A stretch of 64,000 bases of DNA from Schistocephalus solidus (lineage: Eukaryota > Platyhelminthes > Cestoda > Diphyllobothriidea > Diphyllobothriidae): assembly GCA_017591395.1 (NCBI GenBank), contig WEDG01001085.1, forward strand, positions 33,501-97,500, read 5' to 3'. The notes under the pieces were generated by a model. The model was not told the origin of the DNA, did not search any database, and saw only the letters and a list, made by a program, of their open reading frames with translations. Made by a program: the position numbers and the translations under genes. This document shows positions 33,632 through 44,600 of this stretch, in pieces (the stretch's first letter is position 1; each line of letters begins with the position of its first letter).

Positions 33632-34666
33632 TTATTCTTCTGTGACAATTGGAAAGATGTCGTCGACGTATCGGTTGTAGTGTCTTAGCTTATTGATCTG
33701 TCCGCTTAGCTGAAATTTCTCCAGCTTGCCCATCAAGAAATCGGCTAGAAGAGGTCCAAGTGGCGAGCCCATGGCAACGCCGTCTATTTGTCCGTATAGC
33801 TGGTTGTCAAAAAGGAACTGCACATTTAACGTGCATATTAGTAATAATTTTTTCAGTGCATTTGTCGGTATCCCTGTTTCTTTCTCACTGATCAATAGGG
33901 ATTCATAGAGGTAATCGACTGTCTCAGTAACAGGGACTTTTGTAAAAAGTGATGAGACATCCAAAGATAGCATCCTCGTGCCGTTTAAGTTAAGGTTTTT
34001 GACGTCTTCAATAAATTCGAAGGTAGCTCGGTAGCTACGTGGCGCTAGCTGACGTTGTACATGCTTTAGTTTCTTTGCTAACCCCTTTGCTATGGCATGA
34101 TAAGGAGAGTTTCGCATGTCTAAAATCGAACGAAGTGGCAAACCTTCTTTGTGGATCTTCGGTAGACTATAGAGTCCAGGGATGTGTGTACCTCCTGGTC
34201 TGAGGCGTTCGAGATCACGGCCGTTAAGAAAATCACCTGCATGGAGTCTTTTTAAGCAGTCAGTCAATTGTGCCTCTACTTCATTGGTGCAATCGTTTTC
34301 TTTATGTGCTTCCCTTAATTTCTTTTGGTCGGATAGTATGGAGTGCATCTTCGTTACATAGTCTGATCTGTTCATTATAACGATGCCTGTTCCTTTATCC
34401 GGTCTTGTTATCAGGATGTCTTTATTCGCTCGAAGCTGTTTTAACTTCTCTACGTGTGCTTTTGTTAACGATCCCCGAATTTGCGGTCTCTTGTTCAAGT
34501 ACTGATAACCAGAATTCACCAGTGTGGATTTAACTGAAAGGGAACTCCGTTGGCAACCATAGAAAATTCCTGTCATCTGTGTGCCCAATGGATTGCGTGG
34601 TATTATACCTGTTGAGTTGTAACGATATAGAACGCTTTCTGTTACCTTGTCTATATCACAGCCTCT
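33632..34666 (-). pseudogene. Penelope reverse transcriptase
   Basis: The open frame extends from about 34666 (after a TAA) through the methionine at 34588 to a stop at 33632. Motifs in order are 'ILITRPDKGTGIVIMN', 'GLYSLPKIHKEGLPLRSI', 'MLSLDVSSLFTKVPV' (first catalytic Asp in 'LDVSSL'), 'GVAMGSPLGPLLADFLM', and 'YVDDIF' with the catalytic Asp pair at 33659-33670. All expected active-site residues are present. The stop directly after 'IVTEE' removes the thumb; its residues continue as 'SIEFTLEME' further downstream in the same frame, then shift. The enzyme copies RNA into DNA during target-primed insertion. Confidence 0.85.
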
Positions 34667-34929
34667 CTTTTAGGGAAACCCTCGATAAAAACCCTGACTG
34701 ACCCAACTGAAACCGAACCAGATAAACCGGATGTTTTAACCAGGCCTTGCACTTGTGACGCGGGCTATTAAACGTACTGGATGTCAAAAGAGCGTGTTTG
34801 GTTGAATCGACCCCTCCTTCGTCGTCCCTCATCGCGGTGTACTGTTTGATGCTAATTTGTTATCGTTACTACGATCGACCCGTAATTTCCGTTTAGACAT
34901 TCGCTCATCTAGCTTATCACGCCACATTA

Positions 34930-35600
34930 CATTGGTGGCAGCGGTGGGATGACGGATCCCAAAAATGAACATCCTGAACAGTACCTCCCTGTTTCTGGCC
35001 CTGGGGCTTCGGACCCATCCGTTATTACTTCGTACGTTCACCCAAGTGTATAAATAGAGTCAGATTTCACCCGTCCGGCCTTCCATCTCCCCCGCAACCC
35101 CTTTTACCCCGGCAACGAGTATTCCTTATGGGCGTTTCGTGCCCAAAACTTTCTCTTTGGCGTTCTTCCCAAGGCTGCTCTCTCTTACATAGTCTCACTT
35201 TTGGATGACTCGTCTGTTCGACATTTAATAGCTACGGGGATCTCCTTGGATGGATGCCCCTGCCGCTGCGCTTTTCCATACATTGAACAACCTATTTGAT
35301 CGTAACCAGCCAGCTGCCTTAGCTTTGGAAGCCTTCTGGAGTCGGCGACAACTGATGACAGAGTCTGCCGATGCCTATGTTGGAGCTCTATGGGGGTTGG
35401 TGCTGAGGGCCTTCCCAGACGAATCACTCGTTCGGCGCGAGACTAAGGTAGTCAAATGATTTACGTTAGGTGTCCAAAACACTGAATTTTATTCGAAGTT
35501 CGTTCGCAAACAGTACATTTCCCTGAAGAAGGCACTGGATGTGGCGCGTAGATACGTGGCTGCGGAGGTGGCCCAGCAGAATGATATTACCAACAAAGAC
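34930..35600 (+). mobile_element. Gypsy 5' end: LTR edge, tRNA-Leu primer site, gag
   Basis: An 18-nt primer binding site, TGGTGGCAGCGGTGGGAT, lies at 34932-34949. Its reverse complement is the 3' end (with CCA) of animal tRNA-Leu(AAG) as I recall it. An LTR should end just before, at '..CACATTACA'. The methionine of gag overlaps the site's end. Gag-like sequence follows in pieces: a start ending at TAA about 35050, a 69-codon frame at 35250-35459 with 'DAYVGALWGLVLRAFPDESL', then 'VRKQYISLKKALDVARR'. It is cut off at about 35600 by a family B SINE. The LTR's left end was not found. Confidence 0.65.
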
Positions 35601-35601
35601 A

Positions 35602-35748
35602 ATGGAGAGTGAAATGGCCATTTCTGGCTTATTTTCCGTCATCAGGCAGCCATACCCAACCCCAGGCGCTGCGGCGCCCGAGGATCGAACTCGCGACCAG
35701 TTGGGCAGAAGTCCAACGCTCTACCCAGTCATCGTGTGGTCGAAAAAT
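35602..35748 (-). repeat. Family B tRNA-derived SINE, best copy
   Basis: On the minus strand: 'GACTGGGTAGAGCGTTGGAC' (box A side), 'TCTGCCCAACTGG', then box B 'GAGTTCGATCCTC', followed by 'GGGGTTGGGTATGGCTGCC', 'TGATGACGGAAAATAAGCC' and 'AGAAATGGCCATTTC'. It sits at the break point of the gypsy gag. Confidence 0.75.
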
Positions 35749-35844
35749 AATACAGTTAAAGGGCTACTCCTTCGTTGTGAGTAGTATAAATAGATACAAC
35801 TTAAATGTAAGTGTCAAGCCTGATGCGCGTCCAGTTTGCACGTA

Positions 35845-36135
35845 AAGGAAGTTAAACTGTTGAAGAGAAAACAGCATCCGCAAGTAGAGAGTTCCACGCT
35901 GCAACCACTCTATTGTGGAAGAACTTGCGTCCTTCAATCCTTGTTTTTCATGTGCGTAGTTTAAGGTGATGATCGTGCAAAGTGGGTGTGTTAGCCTTAG
36001 TGAAAAATTCCTTGGGAACTAAGAAACAGCCCAGACCATTCATAATGCGAAAGCCTGACCACAGGATGGACACTAGTACTTTTGTTTTGTCCTGAGACGG
36101 TAGAATTAAAAACCGTCCTCTGGGTTGCAAATTTG
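35845..36135 (-). mobile_element. LINE C-terminal fragment
   Basis: The minus-strand frame reads 'GFRIMNGLGCFLVPKEFF' then, after a stop, 'GRKFFHNRVVAAWNSLLADA'. These match the conserved end of many LINE proteins ('RxxFFxxRVVxxWNSLP'). This is a fragment only; it belongs to a different lineage from the RTE copy at 3.4 kb, whose C-terminus is unlike it. Confidence 0.7.
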
Positions 36136-36139
36136 CCGC

Positions 36140-38090
36140 TGCCCATCCATTACTCGATAATTTCTAAATATTTTTTACCAAAAATTGCTGCATTTCGAGT
36201 AGAAAATCAGGATTGTTTAGTACAAGCACGGCATGTAAAGGTTAAATTCCTACAATCTCGATACGCTTTCCAAACTTGACATGCAAAGCAGGATTGTCAT
36301 AACAGGTTTCAGGTTGCAATTAGGACGGAAAAGTTAATGCTCGATGTGCGAATCCAGACCACCAGAGGTATAAATCCCCTTTGTCACATCGTCTTCCAAT
36401 AAGTTTAGCAATATCAACCATTTATCCCTACTGTCTGAGAGATAAGGGTCTTCACTATGACTTGAATTGCCTGCCATATTAAAAAGCACCGATGTCTATC
36501 TTTAGCAGACTCTGGATATTTCCGAATCTTAGCCGTTTCTTTTGATTCCAATAAGACGTATTTGGATACTCCGTTTACCGTCACCATTGAAGACCTCCAT
36601 TTACGAATGTTCAGGGTGGTTTTTTTTTACGGTAATGGAGCCAACTGTCACATCTGCGTCATCCAACATGTCTCCATAGTAAGCTAAATTTACCTGCGCA
36701 TAGTAGTTGGTACGATTATGCTGTCGTCTACACCTGCCATATAAGCGCTGTCTTGCCATATGCATACAATTCGGTCTTCACAAAAGTCAGATTTCTCACT
36801 AAAGAAGGTGGCTACAAGGGCCACAACAAGGAGCCACTATTAGTCTCCCTTCAGTACGAGGTCAGTTGAGCCAAAGTTTTCCCAATCTTCGCTAAGTCGG
36901 CTAAGATAGCTAGCGAGTAAACGGTTACAAGTGCCGACGCTCCCATTGGCTGGCACACGCAATTTCGTCACTGCACCTCCTCAATCCTGTTGGATTTTAT
37001 CAAAAGGATTGAGTTGCCAGGCCTCCAATTCACGACGTGTAGATGATCATTATAGGTTATAGCACGCTGCATTTATAATTAGCAAAGAATGCTTGCGCCA
37101 GATCTGAATAAGGGCTACTGACGGTGAACTTGGACGCAGCAGCATGCACAGCATAAAACTTTCGCCTACGGCTTGACACATGACATCGTAACACTTCCTT
37201 AGTAGCCTGTTTGGCGAGTGCCGCAGATCATTGACGCCACAGTTTTGGTCTCATGTCATGGTGGGGCCCAGGTTGTGAGCCCGATTCGTGCTGTACAAGT
37301 CTCTTAACACTACACCGAACCTGGTTTATGTTCTACGTTTGGTGACGGTCGGGTGGGTGGCCCTATTGAGAAAACAGGAGGCAAGAACTCCTGCAATTTG
37401 GGAATGAGGTAATCCACTTTTCCGGCACGCACGGACAGCGAAATGCTGCTGAGGAAACCGGTTGATCACTGATGCATTTTATAATAGAGTAATTGAGTAA
37501 CTTTGGAAGATTTTAAGCAGCTATTACACGGGTTTAGGCATTTAAAAGTTCCTGACATTTATGAATATGCAATGAAAGCACGCGTAGAATCCATCGAAAC
37601 TGTGAGGAGATCGGTGAATAAGGATGTGTCTAATTAAATATAGGTCTGGGCTATATTCATCTATTCCAGTTTCGCTACCGACGAACAAAGTTTCTTATCT
37701 ATGCTATGAATACTCTTCTAGGGGCGTATTCCTCTCCTCCTGCCACAAAATCTGATTAATATTTCAAAGTTTATCCCGCATTAGTTGAAAATGAGAGTTT
37801 CCTCACACTTGCACAACAAGATGGTTAGATTAAACGGCCAATTTAACAAAAAGCCTGCCGCAAGCATTTTATTTTAGTCTGCAAGCAGCAAGCTGTCACC
37901 TTCAGCCGTCAGCCATACACGCCTCTGGTGGACTGGATTTGAACGTTAGCCACGCCTGCACAATAACCATGCCATAATTGAGACGACCACGCAGCTTTGT
38001 TTGAATAGACACATGTTCTTTATTATCGATCCTACCCTCGGGGTACTCCGCGGGCGCTGTAGTATAGTGTGGCGCTGCTGAGCGAGCGCA
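36140..38090. other. No gene identified; upstream region of tektin
   Basis: No coding or repeat signal is seen. The last few hundred bases before 38095 should contain the tektin promoter, but I see no clear TATA box or other element. Confidence 0.35.
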
Positions 38091-38094
38091 CGCC

Positions 38095-38616
38095 ATGTAT
38101 TGCTCAGATACGCAAACCCTGTGTCAGCGGACCGCACCCAAGGAGGCGGTCCCCTGCTTCCCCGAACAGGTCTACGCTGCAAACGATGGCGTCGAGACGG
38201 GCCTCTCCACTATCGGGTTCCGTTCGGGCCGTTATGCACCCTCGGAGGCCCAGGAGTCCATTGATCGACGCTACATGCAGAGTCACTTGGATAATGAAAT
38301 CAGTAGGCAGACACGGGAGGACAGCAAGGATCTGATGCGCGAGACGAATGCACTGACGGAGGCTGACTTCAAAACTACCACGGATCGCCTCAAGGAGAGA
38401 CTCACGGATCTCCACTTCTGGAAGTCGGAGTTGGAGCGCGAGATTCTTGACATGATAACTACCATAGATAAGCTTGTTCAGTGTAAGGTCCGCGTGGAGA
38501 AAGCCCTACTGGCGATAGACGAGGCTATTCTAATCTGCACAGATAATTTGAATGCCCGTCAACGCCGATTTGGTGAAGACTTGCAACAGGATGCTGTGGA
38601 ACTGAGCCTGATTAAG
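38095..38616 (+). CDS. Tektin exon 1
   Basis: 174 codons from ATG to the donor AAG|GTATGT, phase 0. It includes 'SRQTREDSKDLMRETNALTE' (the variant of the family's N-terminal coiled segment), 'LTDLHFWKSELEREI' and 'NLNARQRRFGEDLQQDAVEL'. The start is the first methionine; the protein before residue 40 is a non-coiled head. Confidence 0.88.
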
Positions 38617-41600
38617 GTATGTTTTACCGACTTTAGTTTTCTATTACCTAGCAAAAGATGGAATTCGGAGAAAAAGTCATCTCACAAACCAGTTGCCATC
38701 CCTTTCAACTTAAAAAAAAAACATTCGCTTTCATGAAAAAGGTCATTCATTGAGAAATTTCTTGGTAGCATAGCATCAGAATAACGCTTTTAATGTCCTG
38801 ATTTAGCCCCTGTGCTGTTCCAACGCATCTACCACGCAGCCCGTTTTGGGGAAATTTGAGGGTGTATTACTTTGAGAAAATTTGTTGTGAGCATTAATGT
38901 CGCAGTCAGGAGCACATCAAATAGGGAGACGTGAGGCGAGGAAAGTAGAGAAACAAAGGAAGCGGTTTCATTTAAACCGTTACCTTAACCCTGTGAATGC
39001 AGACCTCATCCTCCTTGTCACTGGGAGAAATCCGGAAAGTCTTAGACCATACGGAACGGCCCATCACAGACGATTCTGGTCGGCCTGCTGAAGAACTTTA
39101 TACTCGAATCAGCCATATGGCCTGAATCCTCACAGCCATTCACCGAATGTTCTCCGTGGACGAAGGCTGCGAAAACGTACTCCTGATTGTGCAGCTGTGT
39201 GTAATTGCATTTGGCAGGGTTCGTGGTGCTACCGAGCATCAGCTGCACACTTTCCCCGTCTGTGTGAAGAAGCGCACTGCCCATTGATTGATTGCAAACC
39301 AAATCACCTATGTTGGGCCATACCTCTTCATATATTGTAAACATCAAACTCTCCTCAAGATGTTCGCAATTCCCAAAGTCCGTCTGAATGCTTTCCAGGG
39401 CGCCAGGAAGAGGATGATGCATAAATTTCGCCTAGACACCCCGTTGAAATTGTCGATGAAAAGAGTGAGTAGTGGTTATTTCTCGTAAAGGACTGTAGAA
39501 AATTCCGACAGTCAACAGTCCACAAACTTTTCCTTGATCGGATTTGAATAACCGACCTCCGAACATCACAATCACGTAAGCCGTGTACGGCAGGCAAAAA
39601 TAACTACACGATCCCTTTAGCTGCTCACTCGATCCTTGACATAATTTTATATGTTCATGGGGCAGCACTCAAATATTCCGATATTCCATCCTTAACATTA
39701 GATTTGTGCGTGCCAGGTTTACTACTCGCCATTACTGTACACGTTTCGTACCCCCACCCGACCTGTTTCCTGGAGTTTAGCTTTCTTTTGGTCAACTGAT
39801 TATGAAAGTATTGGATGGTGCTGACTCTCGGTGGTCCGGCGCTGTAAAATAACGGGGAAACCTTCCTTATACCCTATACCTGAAGGTTATCATTGCGATT
39901 TTGAGAGAGTACATTGGGTTCTGTAGACACGCAGTTTCTGTTTTTTCCTTTTCATAGGAACTTGACGTCCTTAACAAGTCAGCGGCATTGTACAAGCGAA
40001 CGATCGAACAACTCAATAACCAGATCAAGTAAGTTCTGTTTGGTCTTCAATTATTTTTTTGCTTTATTGGCTATGCAGCCTCTTGTTTCGCTCTATGGTT
40101 GGCCACTCTGCAGGTTAGTGATGTAATCTACGTTGCGACAGCTGAATATTGAAAGTCTGCTTTCTTCCAAATGCTTCCCTTTTATGTGTTCATGATTCTA
40201 CTCCAGTCCGAACAGCATGACTCTTCTCGCTTCTTTATGAAGAGATTTTAGCATAAAAGGTCAAATTCCTGATAGTTACAGCAACATAATTACGTTAAAA
40301 CTCTTTTGGGAAGGAAGACTTATGTGGGCTCCTAAATAGGAAATGATAACAGGAACCACCCGCAAATCAGGATTCTTTTGGGCCTAATTTTCTAGAAAAC
40401 CGTGTTGGGGTTAGGAGCAAGTTTAGGGTTAGGCACAAAGTTAGGATTAATTTTGGGTTAAAATTAGTGTTAACTGTATGTTACGGTTTAGGGTAGGGTA
40501 ATATTTACCGTTCCTGAAATTATATGCTGAATTACATCTACGAATTAGGTGGGGCGCTCCTAATACTGTGTCCTGTTTAGGGAGCCATGTAAGTAGCCTT
40601 TTCACATTTTACTATGATTATTTGAGGCTATTGTTGCTGAAATTATAATAATATTGCATATCAAACCGAATCCATTGAAGCAGCACTGACGTTAGTAGTA
40701 GGATTCGTCGCCGTAATATTAATTATACTACTAGTAGTCTTATTAGTAGTAGTAAAACATTTAATAAGTATCGATTTTCGTGTATGTAATCTTTTTATTA
40801 GTTATGTTTTTAGTTTTGCCCTAATTCGGTCATAATCCCTAGAAATATACTAGAACATCAATTTAATATGTCCGTTTTATAGACAGACTGGATCGTTTTA
40901 AACTAAAATACTTTATAGCAGAGCGCCTTTGGATTTTAATTATGAAACTGACGTTCGGATAAGTATTCATGTAATCCACTTTCCATTAGTTTTTTCATGC
41001 TTCATGCAAAATATAAAATTAATGTGAGTTTACTGCAAGTAGGCCTCCTCAGGGTAATGAAAGAAGATAAATGAATTTGGTTACCGTAGAGACTACTTCA
41101 TCTGAACCACATATGAAGAAGGCGGTGGCCTCGGTTAGCTTCGAATCTACGACAGCAAGTGCAAGTGCTGTGTACAGCCAACTCTCTAACTCCCTGAACA
41201 GCGAGATCCCGCCCAACCTACTGCAATGTGTGCAATTCATCAGCACTGATACAGTAAGCTGGCTGCTCAAGCAGGATTTTCTGAGCTGACATTAAAACTA
41301 CGGCTCTCAGTCTTGGTCTCATAGTTCCGGTGGTTAGAGTGTTCATCGTACACTAGAATTGCGCTTACTATTGTGGCTTAGAACCCCGCCGAGTTTCACA
41401 TATGGGTGGGTTCGATTTGGAATCCGAACCGTCAGACTAATAAAGTTCTAGTCCCAACGACCGCGTCTTATGGCCGAGTTTTTCATGACTGGATCAGATT
41501 GATTCTGAAAATCTGCCGAAAAAGTTACCAAAGTAGACAGTATGCAGTTTTAGAACGCAAGGAGCACACAACCACTACCACCTCATTTAATCAGACAGGT

Positions 41601-44600
41601 TAAATTGTTTAACCAACTAATACCAAACGTATATATTTCCAGTAAAATATTAAAAAAGATCGTTCCACAAAATGAGTATGAGATATGCATTTTCTGTACA
41701 TCAAGGGTTTTAGTTATTAAATACATAGAAACATTAAAGGAAACCCCTACCCAGATCAAATATTTATTCTTCATCCAGGTTAATTTTCAGAATTTTCTGA
41801 ACGAGGTCTGCCCAACACTTGGCATGCTGTCGTGTAGGAAGTAACTTAACCTCCATGTTATTTAGCATTGCAGAAGCACGTTCGTAGTTTTATATATCTG
41901 ACTGCATAATAAAAAAAACGCCAGGTCAGCGTTTTATTGGTTTTAAAGTCTGACACAGGCATTGGACTAGGGAGAAACTTCACGTTTGGGGAGAAGTGCG
42001 CTTTATTACTGATGACTCGTCCGCTTATTGCAGCTTCCTGATATCTGAGAGCAATCCACATGTATAAAAAAGTGGAATTTATGTGATATGGAGGTGGCAA
42101 GGATTCACACTAGTTAATGAACGCTTTCTTCCTGCGTCATCAATAAACGTAGTAGATCGGCAGTTACCCGCACCCTTACTGTCACAAAATATGCGTTTTT
42201 GTCATAGTACTTCTGACGTGGTTTATGCTGGTGCGTCCTCTCCAGGAGTTCACTCCGATCGATTCTGAGCAGCAGCGGGGGTAGCCCCCCCCTCCCTTGT
42301 GTAACTTAGAGGGGGACATCAAAGGTCAACATCACTTCGTCTGGCAACATTTTGCGGCCGTGTTATGTATTTATGTAAACTGGCTGGGCTCTTTTTGTCG
42401 TGATACTACCAGTATATGCCCGCCCTGTGCCCCCTAAACGGGCCGCGTGGTAGATGCGCTGTACCAACCCGGGGGCCACACCAGGGCACGGCAGGCGTTA
42501 TTCGGGTTGCGCTCCCATAACAAATGCCGAACATGGTGAGGCGTGTGGTGGCACACCTAGGGGCCCCAGCCACGCCAGCCACCTGTGCCCGCTCACATCT
42601 CCGGTCTTCTTGACTCTGTCTTGACACCGGGCATAGGTGGTGGAGGAAAAGGGAGTGCGGTAGATGTCTTGCAAGTCTACTATCACTTTAAACTAAATCA
42701 CTCGCAAGTCACCGTACCTGCACCACCCTGCTGTGGAGCGTTCGGTGGACCTCGTCGAAATCGACGGTCGAACTATCGTATGCCCCCTGTTCCTCCCTCT
42801 CCTTAATGGACATTATGGTAATCGGGTTGAACCAAACACAGGCTCTAGATCAGGCAGTAAAGGCGGTATTAGGATGCGCTCCCATAACAAATGCCGCCTA
42901 TGGTGGGTGTGGAAGCATGCGTAGGTGCAGGCTCACGCCACGCCGGCCATCTGCGCCCGGTCCCGCCTCCGGTCTTCCTTACTATGTCTTGACACCAGGA
43001 GCAGATTGGTGGGAGAAGCGAGCATGTGGTAGATGCAGCGAAAGTATACTCCTACTCCAGGTGTCGTGGTGCACACGGTGGACCTCGTCCGATACGAATG
43101 GCAAACTTTTATAAGGTCCTCTGCATAAATCACCCAATTCATTGTATCTAATTGGGGTTTAAATCCTGCTTGCTGTGTATTGGTTTTGAGTTTCCTTTTG
43201 ATTGGTCCCTCCCACCGAAATACGCCTTCGTAACTGGCTTTAAAGGTGGCGAGTCAAGCGAAAGGGTTGGAGCCTTCGAGTATGGGGACTGCCTTGCTAT
43301 TCTAGGTACACTGTGAGGTGTTTACCACTCTGGGTTTGATCTCGACATGGAATGCGGACCCTCCGCCTAGAGGTGATCTAGTGAGCATTGCTTACTGCTA
43401 AGAACCCGCTTGATAGCTTATATCTGCACTGCTTGACTACCTATGCGGTTTACCCTTGCATCAATTGCAGACGCGATCGTGACGTAAAGCAAGACCTCGA
43501 GATGGCCTGGAGCGATAAACACGAGGCAGACATGCTGGATACTGAGGGTGGCCACCTTAAGCCCACCTCCACCAATAAACAGCATTATCCTGGCGAGGCA
43601 CGTGCCTACCCACAAGCCGCTCAGTCTACAGTTGAGTCCTGGACCCAACACCCCCACGACATTATTCTGCGAGCGGAGCACGAGCGTATGGCTAGTGAAC
43701 AGTTGCTGCATCTCGCCTCAAACATCATTAATGATGTCACGCGGGATGTTATTCACCAGAAGGATATCGTCAATGCGGCCTTTCAGAAGAGGCTTGATGA
43801 ATATGAGGCTGATAAGTTCAGACTCACAGGCCAGCTCAAAGCGGTGAGCAGAATATTGTATTAGTAGATCTGATTGCGGAAAATGCCCAGTTTTAAATTC
43901 ACAAAAAAGTTTTCTGGGCAATTTTGCCCTGGTTGTGTGCAAATTTTTTAGTGACGAATGTTTCTACAGTCCCACGTAGTGGGTACCTTGTTGTGTGTTT
44001 ACTGAAATGATTTGAGTAGGCCTGATTACACTAGCCTGAATTCTCTTGTACAGTCATGGACAAGGGTTTTGAAGTTTGGTTAGAGAGTTTAGAATTAGGC
44101 AATTTTGGGAATAAAAGTATGAAATTAGTTTAAGGGGAGTTGAGCTAGAGATTTGGTTAAAGATTGGAAGAGAATCGGGGTTTGGTTTGAGGCTAACTAA
44201 AACTACTAGCTCCAACTACTAGCCCTAACTACTAAACCCGACTGTTACTCTTAACTATTACTCCTAACTACTAAGCATATCAACTTGCCCTAATTTCTAT
44301 TCCTAACTACGTATCCCCAACTAAAAACCCTATTTACTAAGTCAAACGTCTAACCCTTACAAGTAACCTCAATGACTAACTCTAATTACTATTCATAAGC
44401 ATGTAAAGTCAAACCCTCTAGCTCCAGCGGGGTCAAACCCCGAATAAATAACCACTGCTCTAAGCCTAGAGCCCCAATCTCCTGACCCCAACCCTAAATC
44501 CCATTCCCTGGCCCAAACACTCTTAAACCTAAACACATACCAATGTTCATAAAATTGTATAATTTTACAGTAATGACTACTCAGATCAGTTAAGTAATAC

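Larger units (their letters stand above)
32740..34668 (-). mobile_element. Penelope-like element with RT and GIY-YIG
   Basis: Minus-strand reading gives a Penelope-type reverse transcriptase followed by a GIY-YIG endonuclease and a C-terminal tail, the diagnostic layout of endonuclease-bearing Penelope-like elements. The copy is young compared with its neighbours: 318 codons of RT are uninterrupted. It is still inactive, because a frameshift and in-frame stops lie just after the RT active site and further stops follow the endonuclease core. It ends close to 34668 where an upstream TAA lies in frame, next to a plus-strand gypsy 5' end. Confidence 0.85.
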
